Below are positions 10,162 to 20,754 of a stretch of 32,130 nucleotides of DNA, one piece after another. The DNA is from Sphaeroforma sirkka (Eukaryota > Opisthokonta > Ichthyosporea > Ichthyophonida). Each line of letters starts with the position of its first letter. Position 1 is the first letter of the stretch. The position numbers and the translations under genes are program-made. A model generated the notes under the pieces. That model saw nothing but the letters and a program-made list of their open reading frames with translations. It did no database searches and was not told the origin of the DNA. The stretch lies in NCBI GenBank assembly GCA_001586965.3, contig LUCW03001810.1:1-32130 (forward strand), in the 5' to 3' direction.

Positions 10162-10349
10162 TGTTTTTCAGTTAATTAGTAGTTACCGTAGTGTACTGCT
10201 TCTAGACTGTCTAATAACTGCTTACTATCCAGCGACAGGACTGTAAGTATTCTATACTACCTCATAGTGGCTAGTACTACCCTAAAGTTAGCTACACGCT
10301 AGTTACTATACCTAGACCTTATTAATTTTCCTGTTCTTGAGCTATTACT
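10162..10349 (+). other. Leader between LTR and gag of A3-left
   Basis: The untranslated leader begins TGTTTTTCAGTTAATTAGTA, corresponding to TATTTTTCAGTTAAATAGTA in A4. It is longer than in A4 (about 188 bases versus 79). It does not start with the TGG of a usual primer-binding site. Confidence 0.6.
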
Positions 10350-12377
10350 ATGGCTAAAGGAAATTCTAAAAGCAAGGGAGCCGCCAGCTCTAAGCCTGCT
10401 AAGCCTGTTGAAGCTCCTGAGGTTACTGGGGACACTGGCCCGTCTGGTACTGAGCCTGCCGTTGAAGCTGTAGAGGACGCCGTTGAAGCTGTAGAGGACG
10501 CCGTTTCTGAGCTTGGTTCTGATGAAAACTCTGAGGATGGCTCGTCGGACTCTAAAGCCTTGGAAGGGGGGGGTCTCAACTGCCGCGGAAAGGCTCGCCA
10601 GCGTCCGTGTGTCTCCTAGTAGTGCAGCCCAGGGCATCAGCTTGCCATCTGACCGCGAAAAGTCAGATATCGGAAAGGCTATATCTCCTGAACAAGTGAA
10701 GGAATCGTCTCGAGATCGACGGTTTATTACCACCGAAAGTCAGCCCAATCCACCTATCAACAAAGATGGCGGCGTTCCATTTCGTGAAATTTCATTGCAT
10801 GCCTCGCCACTGAATGCCTCGCCACCGAATGTTGGGGCGGAAGACGCAAATGTTGGGGACGCCATAACTCGACAACAGCTGATTGGATCTTCTTAATCTC
10901 GACGTCATTTGAACCGCAAAGATGAGCTTTTAAAGGAACTAGCTGCTGCCGCAGTTTCTGACCCCTCGATCTTATCCCACGTGGCGATATTCTTCCTATA
11001 CCGAAGAAAAATTCGAGCCAGGGTTCGAACCTGAGGCCCTCAGGTTTATCAGCCAACAGGGCTACCACTGAGCCAGTTATCGCTGGTGAAGTGGGTAAAA
11101 CTTTAAAATTTAATCTCTATAGCTTTGAAGCTTCAGTTGACCACCCTCTCGACAAACCTAACCCTGACAGAGGCTATGATCGTATGGAGATCGATGAGGC
11201 TTACCACCCTCATAACATCCATCTTCATTTACCATCTAATCCTGGTAATCACGACTTTGGTAATCGTTATACCAGTACCTCACTAGAGAGCACCCACTCT
11301 AGCACTGAAGACGAGGAAGTGAGAACCAGACAACAACGTCTCAGGCTAATACGTTCTGGTATGCAAGTCCTTGAGGACTCTGACCTTGACGATAAGAAAG
11401 CGGATAACATTCGCTATCTAATCGATAACAAGAGAAAGGAGATAGACTCCATCTTGGCACTAGCAGCCCGTAGCACTGAGCGTTAACCTCGTGAACGCTT
11501 CGAACCAAGCTTTATAAAGCAGCTAGGTAACGCAAAGGCTGTGGTCGATTTCTATACTAATGAGAGTACAGTGGAGACACTGAAGGCCTTTGACCAACTT
11601 AATGAGTCTGCCATCCTTAAGGATAAGCAGATGATGAATGCCTTCATTCATTTCTGTGAGTCTAGAGAAATGGAAAACTATCTTAAGGCCTATGAGCCCA
11701 ATTGGAAAGCCCTATCCTGGCGCCAGTTGCGTGAGAATATACTTAACGCCTTCTTTGAAGATGCACGTGACCGTGAACTTCTAGAGTCTAGCAAGTCCTT
11801 TGCGAACGATACTACTATTCGAGGTGCTCTAGCTCATATGACACATATGAACACTCGGATGGGAGGTCGTACCTATACTGGCGAATATTTATTGATTTGT
11901 CAGATGATGGAGACTCTGGGAGCTAGCCTTTTTAAGAAGGTCAATGATGATATTATCGCCTATGATGATTTGCGATCTATGCCTTGGTCTGTCTTTGAGA
12001 AGATAGTTCAAAAGCATACCAATTCATCTAATAGAGTACTTAGTACCTCGAGCTTTACCCAGCCCACTAAGCGTACCGCGACAGAGAATAACACTGCACG
12101 TAATACTAAGAAACCTCGCACTACTGCTGGAGGTGGTAAAGGCTCTACTTCTACTGAACCAAGGGGTGTAAGGAAGGATAGAGCACCTTGCAAGAAGTGT
12201 GGTTATAACCTCACTAAACGTGATGGCAAGTGGAATGATAAACACGACTCTGTTAAGTGTGCACCAGACAAGCCAAACTTTGGGCACTATATGAAAGAGT
12301 GTACTACTTGCAAGGGTACTAACGGTTGGCACAAAGATGATTGCAAGGACATGCCGGATGTCCAAGTTAAGCACTGA
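10350..12377 (+). pseudogene. Family A gag remnant (A3-left)
   Basis: The start MAKGNSKSKGAASSKPAKP matches the other family A gags. The N-terminal acidic part contains a short internal repeat (VEAVEDA twice). The middle includes the segment read from the antisense tRNA-like unit (QGSNLRPSGLSANRATTEP). The central helical region is NESTVETLKAFDQLNESAIL. The C-terminal Cys/His region is CKKCGYNL followed by CTTCKGTNGWHKDDC. The gag stop TGA at 12375-12377 is followed nine bases later by the pol ATG at 12387, the same spacing as in the other copies. The frame is broken in a few places. Confidence 0.85.
11012..11085 (-). ncRNA. tRNA-like unit antisense to gag (A3-left)
   Basis: On the minus strand: A box TGGCTCAGTGG (11065-11075), a near-canonical match to tRNA A boxes; B box GGTTCGAACCC (11021-11031); a T-arm that can form five pairs around TTCGAAC; and a T5 run (plus-strand A5 at 11007-11011) just downstream. 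The A-to-B start distance is 44 nt, as in a standard tRNA. The acceptor stem does not close. It differs from the copies in A2 and A4 mainly in the anticodon-arm region. Confidence 0.5.
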
Positions 12378-12386
12378 CAGTTCTAT

Positions 12387-12543
12387 ATGTGTGCACTAGA
12401 GCAAGATTATGAGAAAAATTTCAATAAAATCTATACCAAAGGAGATGAACGTATATTTCAAACCGTTTATGTAAATGGAAAAAAGTTATAGCACTTTTTT
12501 TGATCCAGGGGCTGAAGTCTCTGCTATCTCACGCCGAGTAGCC
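12387..12543 (+). pseudogene. Start of family A pol (A3-left)
   Basis: Begins MCALEQDYEKNFNKIYTKGD, the conserved N-terminus of family A pol, and reaches the protease region before family B sequence takes over at 12544. Fragment only, and broken. Confidence 0.8.
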
Positions 12544-12574
12544 TGTAGTAAGTATACGCGAGATAACTGTATCT

Positions 12575-12607
12575 CAACGTTCTCCCTTATCAGGGAGGGG
12601 GACGTTG
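12575..12607. repeat. Inverted repeat / hairpin 1
   Basis: CAACGT at 12575-12580 pairs with ACGTTG at 12602-12607, and inside it CTCCC pairs with GGGAG around a TTATCA loop. Confidence 0.7.
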
Positions 12608-12703
12608 TTCATTTATTGGTAATTATAAACGGCAATCCTAAAATGACTGACTCTTAAATGAGTCATTAGTCATGTACTGTAAAACCAGCAAACCCCTAAA
12701 ACC

Positions 12704-12731
12704 CAGTTTATCAGATTATTCTGATAAACTG
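12704..12731. repeat. Perfect inverted repeat / hairpin 2
   Basis: CAGTTTATCAG and CTGATAAACTG form a perfect 11-bp inverted repeat around a six-base ATTATT loop. Confidence 0.85.
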
Positions 12732-12801
12732 TAAAACTTGTAATAAACCTAAAATAATCAAATAAATCTAAGTACTTGTATTCTGACCACAACCCCCCAA
12801 A

Positions 12802-12836
12802 CTGAAACACTGAACAAAGCAGTGTGCCAGTTTCAG
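12802..12836. repeat. Inverted repeat / hairpin 3
   Basis: CTGAAAC (12802-12808) pairs with GTTTCAG (12830-12836), and the adjacent ACTG pairs with CAGT at 12820-12823, leaving a loop of about seven bases. Confidence 0.65.
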
Positions 12837-12874
12837 AGATGATAGGAATAACATAGTACCTTATGGCTGGCATT

Positions 12875-13025
12875 ATCCTCGAGAGCTAGAGCATTGTGCT
12901 GGTATTTATCCTCGAGAGCTAGAGCATTGTGCTGGTATTTATCCTCGAGAGCTAGAGCATTGTGCTGGCATTTATCCTCAGAGAGCTAGAGCTTTGTACT
13001 GGCATTTTACCTCAGAGAGCTAGAG
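12875..13025. repeat. 33-bp minisatellite, about 4.5 copies
   Basis: The unit contains ATCCTCGAGAGCTAGAGCAT followed by TGTGCTGGTATTT. Copies start at 12875, 12908, 12941 and 12974, with a partial copy from about 13008. The first three are nearly identical; the fourth and fifth have CTCAGAG in place of CTCGAG. The core CTCGAGAGCTAGAG is palindrome-rich. Confidence 0.9.
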
Positions 13026-13230
13026 GACCCGATGTATACGTCTCGAGCGACCCGTCGTGTATGAATTCTTGAAGCTACTGTTCATCTGTGTCAGCATATA
13101 GGAGTTTGGCAAGTACAATATAGGACTGTACTTGTGTCGGAGAAAAATACTGCCAGTGGCAGAAATCGTGCAAACCGTTAACCCGCTGTTTCAAAACAAA
13201 GCCCAAGGAGTTGTTTGATTGATTTCGCTG

Positions 13231-13432
13231 TTTTTATACTCCGAAGCTAGAGTGGCTCATTTAACCTCGCGAGCTTGAGCCGCTGACGATTTTCCCTCGC
13301 GAGCTCTACTCGGGAGCTAGAGTCACTGTTTTTATACTCAAGAGCTCGAGTGGCTGGTTTATACTCGGGAGCTAGAGTTGCTGGTTTATACTCGGGAGCT
13401 AGAGTTGCTGGTTTATGCTCCAGAGCTTGAGC
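13231..13432. repeat. 27-bp degenerate minisatellite, about seven copies
   Basis: The unit is TTTATACTCGGGAGCTAGAG followed by TTGCTGG. Two adjacent copies (from about 13356 and 13383) are near identical and the others are degenerate. It shares the AGCTAGAG core with the 33-bp array 200 bp away. Because 27 is a multiple of three, the minus strand can be read as a nine-residue repeat (LAPEYKPAT), but there is no sign that it is a real protein. Confidence 0.85.
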
Positions 13433-13451
13433 TCGATATATGAGAACAAAG

Positions 13452-16400
13452 TTATATTGAAGATAAAGTATTAGAACTGTGCACATTGGCGCTTACGTGT
13501 CCGTGTCTGCGAAGCTTTGTGGTAGGCCGCGATATCGTTGGCATCATCAAAAGCTTCTGCTGTTTCCCACGTTGGTTCGCCTTCTGCCATCTCACCAGAT
13601 ATTCCAACTTCCCCGTCTCATCATTCGTACGGTGTGTGATAATATGGCGAAACTCAACCCCTCCTATGGTCCATAAGTCTTCCTTAATTGGTGGGTCTGT
13701 GCGTCTATCCACTAAACGGAATAGTTCCACCCGTACCGGTTTGTCCTTGAATTCTGGTGGGGCGGAACCATCTTTGTTCGCTAACTCATAGCGTTGACCG
13801 TGTCTAGCTTTGACTCCATATGGTCCAACAATGGCCGCATAGCCTTAGTTGTTTGGCCTTCTGATCGTACCATGACCACATCTCCTTCGTCGAAATGTAC
13901 CAAGTCGTGAGCATGCAGGCGGTCAAATGTCGTCGTAAGCTTGCCTATATACTTCTTGGTAATGTGGTGGAGGGTCGGCAATATAGTGTCCTGTAGCTGG
14001 TCTAATCGTTGTGCCCAGGTGTCATTCGTCATCGGCTGAGAATCCGGTAGCTTGTTTGTGAAATCGGCGAACAGAACATGGCGGCGGCCAAAGTACACGC
14101 TAAACGGTGCACTCTTATGACGGCGGGATATCCGAAGGTTCTGGTATAGCATCGTAAACGGAAGGCGTTCGTCCCATCGAAGGGGAACTGCCTCACAGCA
14201 TTGTCGAATAGAACGTGTAATCTGCTTGTGACGTCGTTCTGCCGTGCCCAGCACTTGGGGTCGATATGGTGGAGACACCTTATGTAGCATCCCCACTTCT
14301 TGGACCAGAAGCTCCACTATTTTGTTGGTGAACTTCTTCCCTATGTCTGTTTAAATTTTACGGGGAAGCCATATTCGCAAAAAATCTCTATGAGTGTCTG
14401 TGTCGTGGTTTCCTTTGTCTTGTCCGGTGTCGCTCGAAGGATAGAATAGCCTGTGGCGATGTCCAAGACGTGAAGAATATAATTGTTGTTGCGTCTGGAC
14501 TCCAGTGGCATCGGGGTGTAGTCCACTTGAATATGGTCCCACTGGTAGCTTGCATCGATGCTAATCATCGGGTGGAAACCTTTACGAAGTGTGTCCTGTC
14601 CCAAACATGTGCCACATTGCCGCTTAACCTCTGTGGCTAACTCAAGTGCCCCTCGCCAAACGCGACCGTTCTGACGAAGTTGTTGGACTGTGTCCGCCGC
14701 CCCATGATGTCCTTGTTCGTGTTGCGCTTGCGTGAGTTGCGTACGACGCTGTTTCTCCTCCGGACTCGCTTGTGCAAACGCCGGTTGACCCTCTGCATCT
14801 GCCATTGCCACTGAGATTTCTCGCGCTGTATCTAAGCACATGACATACTTTGTATGCTTTGGTTCTGCATAACCAAGTCGCTGTGAAAACGGCGGGTCCA
14901 GTTTGAACCCATTAACCCACCCGTAGGAGGCTACTACGGTATGACCCCATGGTGTCTTCCCACATGCGTACTTAGCGTACTTGAGGAACGTGTGTGGTGT
15001 ATGTGGTACCAGCACCGGTTCTATCTGCAATAACTGTTTGAACAGGTCGAACCATGGTGCTCTTGGTACCCATGGTAGACATCCTGCGTAACATCCTGTG
15101 TATCTGTTCCCAAGGCGTGTTCATCCATCCATCGACTATCGACCAGTCGTGGGCAAACGCCCCTTCCCCATCATCCTTTGTCCAGAACCGAGGAAGCTGA
15201 GCGTTGGTTGGGTCCGCAAATACATCTATGTCGTTCGGTCCGAAGTGTTGTTGCGCATGTTCGAAGTAACTAGGGACTAACTGCCAGCAGTCTGTGTACA
15301 TTATTTCGAGCTCGTCCTGCTCCGCTGTCCCCTCGTGTACTCTACTTAACATGTCCGGTAGTACATTTGTCTCTCCTGGTATATGCGATATGGTGAAGTT
15401 GAATGGCGCGATGATATGATGCCATCTCTGAAGCATCGGATTAAGCTTGAGCTGTGTGTTCATATACACAAGGGCCTTGTGGTCCGTGAAGACCGCAAAC
15501 CGTTGCCCATCCAAGTATTCCCTGAAATGTGTCAGACCATATACCAATGCCAGTAACTCCTTCATAGGTGTGGCGTAGTTTTGTTGCGCATGGTTCAGAG
15601 TCTTACTAAAGAACATTAAGTAATGTTTCTTACCGTCGACCCATTGGAATAGCGCTCCCCCCCAAACCGTAATCGCTAGCGTCGGTTTCCAAGTTCAAAG
15701 GAATGCCGTCGACCGGAAAGTGTAACGCCACAGCATTCACCACTGCGTCCTTCATTGTCTGCCACGCCTGTGCATGTCTCTCATCCCAACGATCACCTAT
15801 CAACTCCTTTGGTTTGAGTTTGCAAAATTCGCGCAAGGGTGCAACCGTGTTCGCGAAATTAGGCAGATGTTTGTGGAGGTAATTTGCTAAACCCAACGCC
15901 GAGGCTATATCTTTGTACCGTAGTGGTGTGGGCCAGTGGATCAGCTTGGCCTGCTTTTCATGGTCAATGTCAATGCCTTGTGCCGATACTTTCTTCCCTA
16001 GGATCATGACTTCGGAAATAGCGAAGTGGCACTAGGCAGGGTTGAGCTTAAAACTGTGGTATGTTAAGCGTTGTATCACCTTCTGCACCGTCCTAGCGTG
16101 TTCGTCATAATCGTCACTGGCGATAACTATGTCATCGATATAGCGGTGAACCGGTAAGCCGTCAAGTATCGTACTCAAGGTATGTTGGAACTGCTGCGTG
16201 AGTACATGAAGACCGAACGGTGCTGATGTGAACGAGTACTGATAACGTTCGTGTGTGAAACTAAATAAGTATTGTGAGTCTGGATGGATTAGCAGCCTGT
16301 GGTATGCAGCCGATATGTCAAGCGTCGTGTAGTACTTCTTACTCTTGAGGCGAGATATGAGTTCGTTGACCTTGGGGATCAGGAGCTGGTCACCAGGAAT

Positions 16401-17234
16401 AAGCGCGTTAACGGCACGCATATCTAAACACACGCGTACCTTCTTGACGTTGCCTTCCGCATCGAATGTCGGTACCGCAAGGAGAGGAAGATTATCAGTT
16501 GTTGGTGTCGTTCGTTTCGTAATCACCAAATCCGTCAACCACTTCTTCACTTGTTCATCTACATAGGCGAGCCATCGATCGGATACGAAGTTACGCGTCG
16601 ATCTCCGCATCTGCAACGCTTGTTCATGGGTTACTGGGATGGCAACCTCACTCCCTTCCATACGACAGCGCGCGTTGTCGACAATCTTTGTATTGGCTTC
16701 CAAATCCTGTGCCAACCGTTGGCGTACACCGACAGGTTCCGTTGTGTTAGGTGCTTGTCGGCGTGGTATGGGTTCGAGGAGCTCATCTAGTTCTGTGGGG
16801 TCTATTGGTGCAAGTGGCGATCGGATACCGCCTATGTATAGGCCCAAGTCTTTCAACATATCTTGCCCCACTATGACATCTATACCCGTCGGCAAGTTCA
16901 TCAATTCTAATGAACCGTCGATAATTCTGGTGCCGTACCTTATAGGTACCACTTCCGTCGTTCCCAGTCGAGGAGTTCGCACCGCCTTGTCAGCTAAATA
17001 TATAAATGACCCAGGTGGTGCCGGAGCTATTGGTCGGCCAAGGAGGTTTGCGGATGTCTGTGAAATACAACTTCTATTTGCTCCCGTGTCTATCAAGGCT
17101 TTGAACGTACGTCCGTTGATTTGTACTTGAATATAGACTCGGTTGTCTGACGTCAGCAATGGGTCTTGTATTGCCATCTCTGATCCAATCGTGGTAACAA
17201 ATATGAAGCTCCTATCCGACTCAGACACCCTCAC
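13452..17234 (-). pseudogene. Family B pol remnant (protease, RT, RNase H, integrase, chromodomain-like tail)
   Basis: Minus strand, in order. Protease around 16850-17160, with LIDTGANRSCISQTSA and the distal DVIVGQDMLKDLG. Reverse transcriptase around 16030-16600, with TTLDISAAYHRLLIHPDSQY and the catalytic YIDDIVIASD near 16130. RT thumb and start of RNase H (LETDASDYGLGG), around 15640-16000. RNase H continuing (KELLALVYGLTHFREYLDGQ, FTDHKALVYMN, LPDMLSRV), around 15300-15616. Post-RNase H domain (GPNDIDVFADPTNAQLPRFW), around 15090-15260. Integrase zinc finger (EQGHHGAAD to CGTCLG) and core (HIQVDYTP, and GTAERRHKQITRSI carrying the glutamate), around 14000-14730. C-terminal chromodomain-like stretch (EFRHIITHRTNDETGKLEYL) at about 13575-13665. 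Pol copies element RNA into DNA and inserts it. It is broken in about five places. Confidence 0.88.
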
Positions 17235-17653
17235 CTCTCATGCGTGATCGGCTACCGACTCCCACGTCTCATATGCGTGGTTAGGTGTTGACGTCATGTG
17301 CTCGAAGTCTTCGTGAAGAATCGTATTGATATGAATCTCTGTTGCTTCCGATGGTAGAGCCAAGTCTTCGTCCTGTGTAATCGCATTCACCTGTACTTGA
17401 GGTGTCGGACGTATTGTGATTACGTCTCTAGTCTGGGATGTATTCTGCCCCTGTCCTGCAGTTGATGTTGTGGACGGTCTGTGTACCGATTGTACGTCCC
17501 TCAAAGGACGGTTGTTGTCGTATAGCCTTGCCCGATATCCGCGCTCCCCGCTTGCGATGCCCTGAAATGATGACACCGTGGGATGTGCTTACCACCTGGT
17601 GGCGCCTGTGCCTTGCACCCCACACAAGTCGTTGGTACCGTAGGTTGGGGCCG
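17235..17653 (-). pseudogene. Family B gag, C-terminal remnant with zinc knuckle
   Basis: The minus strand encodes CVGCKAQAPPGGKHIPRC (C-x2-C-x9-H-x3-C), around 17570-17630. It matches in spacing the knuckle of the fragment at 8890-9617. A Gln/Thr/Ser-rich linker (STAGQGQNTSQTRDVITIRP) follows and leads to protease. Only the end of gag is present and it is broken. The upstream part is replaced by family A sequence. Confidence 0.75.
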
Positions 17654-19940
17654 GAGCCGCTGGCATGACATTATTGCTAAGTTCGCTTTTAACATTACAC
17701 ACATACCAGGAATACATAATCATCTTCCTGACATGCTCTCTCGACTTGTCCCTGACTACCAGAAAACAGTTAAAGAGTTGTTAGCAATCGATTGGATACT
17801 TAATAAGAAATGGTTTAACCTCGCTCAATCAAGATGGGGTCCATTTACTATTGATATGTTCGCCGCAGAAAATAACAAACAGGTTTCTGATTATGGTCGT
17901 TGACTCATCCTAAAGGTAATGCCTTTCAACTTGACTTATCAAAGCATAATGCGTGGGCTAACCCACCTTGTCAACTTATCGCACAGTTGTTAAATTATGT
18001 TAATATTACTAAATCTACCATTACGCTGTGTTGTCCCTTACGTAACTCCGACCCATGGATACGTGATTTAATTAATATGATTCAAGACGAACCTATTTAT
18101 GTCGACCGTGAAACCGACACGTTCTTGTATCAGGGATCCTATTCTATTAAAAAAAGACACCTTGGAAACACACCATTGTTTGTCGCATCGGTCCTGCAGG
18201 TACCACTAAGTGGAAACCCTCAACCGAATTCTTAGCTAAACTAGAGGAGTCTAAAGAGTTTGAACAAAAGCTCAAGACTCGTACAACACATGCACCCAAC
18301 AAGATTGCAGTCGAGGTAATGCCGATTGAAACGGCATTAGATCGTAAAAAACATGGAACTAGCTAAGGCCATGGATCAAAGACTCAAAACTCTAAGAGAA
18401 CCCGAAGCTCGCACTCAACTACTTAAAGCGCTGCTTAAAGAACAGCCAGGAGTTGCGAAACAACTGAAGAAGATACTTCAACAATCTAATGTTGTCAATT
18501 ATGTATCTCAGGAGTCTACCCTCCTGATACTGAGGTTGCCCTTTCCAACAGGACTATGGTTCATCCAGCCAGCGTTACGCAGAATCTGACTGACTTAGAG
18601 GAGCTCGAAAGTAGAGTTAAAATTATACATAATTTAACGCATCGAGCATATGAGCATACTTATAAAATGGCTATTCGTGCAGGGCTTGATCACCCGGCGC
18701 TGAAAGAAACCATACGTGAAGTATACCGACGCTGTACTGATTGTGAAAAGAACCAGATCAAGCGATACGGTTGGGCACCCCCTAAAAAAAGTGTGACAGA
18801 AGACCAACCGATGCGCCGAGTCATAGTCGATTTGGTTAAACTCCCGCGATCCAAGCATACTGGCGATGTATATATCTGTCATTTCTTATGTGTGGCTTCG
18901 GGCTATAACTTGCTTTATGCAATACCGAACAAACGTCCACAAACAGTGGCAGAATTATGCTATCACGTCTTTAATGACTTCGGTTTCCCCAAGTACTATG
19001 TTCTGATAACGGTAGTGAGTTTTGTACCGACGTAATGGAGGCGCTTATACTCGTATCAGGCATGACCCATAGGCGTGGTGTTCCTTACAAACCTCAAACG
19101 CAGGGTGCAAATGAGACACGTCATAGAGAACTTAAGAAACTCTTGCGTACCGCACTAGACGACGTTGAGGATATGTGGCCTTATCATTTGAAATAGGTTC
19201 AGTCTCAAATGAATAGCTGCGTGAATCCTCAAACTGGAACACTCCCGTTTCACTATTTCTTTGGTCGCTATAGTGAATTACAAGCAACTTTTGACAAAAC
19301 TGCGCCCGAGAAACACGTTACTCCGTGGCTACAAAAGATCGAGCATATGCAGAACGTTGTTTACCCCTGTTTACTCGAGCACAAAAATCGTGTCTTACTT
19401 AAAGCGTATGACCGATGGAATAACACTAAGAACATTGTTCAGTTCAAAGTTGGCGATTATGTTAACATTATAAATCACAATGCCAACGTTACCGAGCTCT
19501 CTGCTAAGACAATCGGACCTTTTGTTATTCCCTACCATGATGAGAAGAGTGATACTTACGAAGTGAATAACATTGATGGTACTAGCGCAACCAATCCAGG
19601 CACTCACCGTATCCCTACCTCCGAACTCTCATTCGCTCGCTCATTTGATTCTGATGTACCAGTTATGGAGTCACAAGTCAAAGATATAATTGACAAAACA
19701 TCCGAAGACGGTTACACTTACTACAAGACCCGTTTCACGGATGGGACAGTAGCTTGGCTAACCTCCGATGCATTTCGTGAATCTCGCGACTTTCTTCGTA
19801 TCTTTAATAAGAAATGGAATAAGCGTTTACATAAGAACACACGAGATAAACGAAAAGGGTTTCCTCAGGTGACTACAAACCCTGACGGATCTGAAATTCC
19901 CTATCTGCCACCTATTCCTATATGTGACTACGCTTTCTGA
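17654..19940 (+). pseudogene. Family A pol, 3' part (RNase H end, post-RNase H domain, integrase, tail)
   Basis: Parts in order: end of RNase H (HLPDMLSRL) to about 17750; post-RNase H domain (WFNLAQSRWGPFTIDMFAAE, AWANPPCQLIAQLL, TLCCPLRNSDPWIRDLINMI), 17770-18170; Lys/Glu-rich linker; integrase zinc finger (HNLTHRAYEHTY to CTDCEKN), about 18620-18760; integrase core (VIVDLVKLPRSKHTGDVYIC and onward), about 18820-19190; C-terminal region (NSCVNPQTGTLPFHYFFGRY) and chromodomain-like stretch (VKDIIDKTSEDGYTYYKTRF), 19209-19940. Broken, with several interruptions. Confidence 0.85.
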
Positions 19941-19964
19941 TTTGATTACCAACAGAGCAAACGA

Positions 19965-20260
19965 GATATTATAAGCTAAGTTTTATAATCTCTGAACTAC
20001 TACTTACAGGGTTTGGTCTTCCCGCCAATCTCCAAAATCCAATAAGTCTCTTTTTTTTTTTTAACTTTTCTTCAGATGGAACTTTATTTACATTAGCCAA
20101 TGTATTAACTTGACTTACGTTATTATGTCTATTTACAAATTAGACATGTGGTCATGAACACTTAGTACTTCTACTAGTGAAAATTATTTAATAAAGAACA
20201 GCTAGAGGTACGTCCTGTGTGATCGTGGATATTAAAGCTCTTACCAAGAGGAAGTTTACA
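19965..20260 (+). repeat. Partial family A LTR at the end of A3-right
   Basis: Starts at GATATTATAAGCTAAG, which corresponds to an interior point of the full LTR, and ends at the LTR terminus GAAGTTTACA. The 3' LTR of copy A4 starts at the same internal point. It keeps the AATAAA motif (TTTAATAAAGAACAGC). Confidence 0.85.
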
Positions 20261-20409
20261 GACATTGTAAATGCACACACTAAGGAAAAAATGGTGTTAA
20301 TGAATGCAAATGACATTGCTTAAACACCTTATTCTTTACTTCCCAACCCACGAGACCAAAGATTGCACATAGTCATACAAAACAATGGCACCACATACAA
20401 TACACCGAC

Positions 20410-20545
20410 CGTAGTAAGCTCTGATGCGCCCAGATTTTGGCTTGTAATAGTCGCGCGGGATTTGTTGCGTAGGGGATACAGCCGACGTCGGTATCGGTTA
20501 TATCCATGAGAGGGGAGGCGTTGGTCCGGAGGCGGCGGCAATGGT
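20410..20545 (-). mobile_element. LINE ORF2 fragment, minus strand
   Basis: The minus strand reads MPPPPDQRLPSHGYNRYRRR and RNKSRA, matching MPPPPDQRLPSLGYNRYRHP and RNKPRA of the LINE at about 24095-24190. DNA identity continues into CAAATCTGGGCGCATCAGA-type sequence. It is an isolated inverted piece from the linker between endonuclease and reverse transcriptase. Confidence 0.8.
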
Positions 20546-20754
20546 GATAGTGCTAAGGGCGTGTACTGGTTGAGACATTTTTACTACTTTTAGTTTGAAT
20601 ATGAATAGATAAATTAATCCTATAATTGTACACTTTCAGTCCCCGCGGCTTCCCAGTCGTGATTTATATTATACGTTGTTTGTTTTTATATTTGGGTCAG
20701 ATATCTTAAGATTCCGGACAGTCCAAAGATAGGGCCTATTCATATTTTGTGTGT

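Larger units (their letters stand above)
9618..12543 (+). mobile_element. Family A Ty3/gypsy element, 5' part of an older copy (A3-left)
   Basis: It consists of a partial 5' LTR (9618-10161), a leader, gag (10350-12377) and the first part of pol. Its gag differs from those of copies A2 and A4 at many positions (for example MEIDEAYHPHNIHLHLPSNP versus MELDEAYHPRNIDPHLPSNP), so it belongs to an older or separate lineage. The copy stops in the protease region where family B sequence begins at 12544. It is broken, with a few interruptions in gag. Confidence 0.82.
12544..13451 (-). repeat. Non-coding 3' end of family B, possible LTR
   Basis: This stretch has no supported gene. Its left end reads TGTAGTAAGTATACG, giving a CA end in element orientation. 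It begins exactly where family A sequence stops, so it may be the outer end of a family B 3' LTR. The inner end could not be fixed: no TG boundary or purine tract is obvious near 13450. It contains a hairpin cluster (12575-12836), a 33-bp minisatellite (12875-13025) and a related 27-bp minisatellite (13231-13432). No second copy is in the window to prove it is an LTR. Confidence 0.35.
12544..17653 (-). mobile_element. Family B Ty3/gypsy (chromodomain-bearing) LTR element, minus strand
   Basis: Reading on the minus strand from 17653 to 12544: end of gag with a zinc knuckle, protease, reverse transcriptase, RNase H, a post-RNase H domain, integrase with zinc finger and core, a chromodomain-like tail, and then about 900 bp of non-coding DNA that may be the 3' LTR. 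Domain order RT-RNase H-integrase is that of Ty3/gypsy. No 5' LTR is present, because the element abuts family A sequence at about 17654. It is broken, with roughly six interruptions over gag and pol. Age cannot be judged from LTRs. Confidence 0.85.
17654..20260 (+). mobile_element. Family A Ty3/gypsy element, 3' part of a young copy (A3-right)
   Basis: It begins inside RNase H (SRWHDIIAKFAFNITHIPG equivalent) directly after family B sequence. It carries the post-RNase H domain, integrase and C-terminal tail, and ends in a partial LTR (19965-20260). It is almost identical to 29323-31920 of copy A4, including an unusual shared junction between coding region and LTR, so the two are recent sisters. 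Broken, with a few interruptions. Confidence 0.85.

Noticed and set aside
12875-13432. Regularly spaced repeats that might be taken for a CRISPR array
   Set aside because: The units are directly tandem with no unique spacers, the periods are 33 and 27 bp, and the setting is eukaryotic retroelement DNA with no cas genes.
13247-13486. A small protein with LAPEYKPAT repeats on the minus strand
   Set aside because: It is a translation of the 27-bp minisatellite. The open frame follows from the period being a multiple of three, and no start context or homologue is recognised.
16345-17130. Plus-strand reading frames over the family B pol
   Set aside because: They are antisense to clear protease and reverse transcriptase motifs and show no domain of their own.
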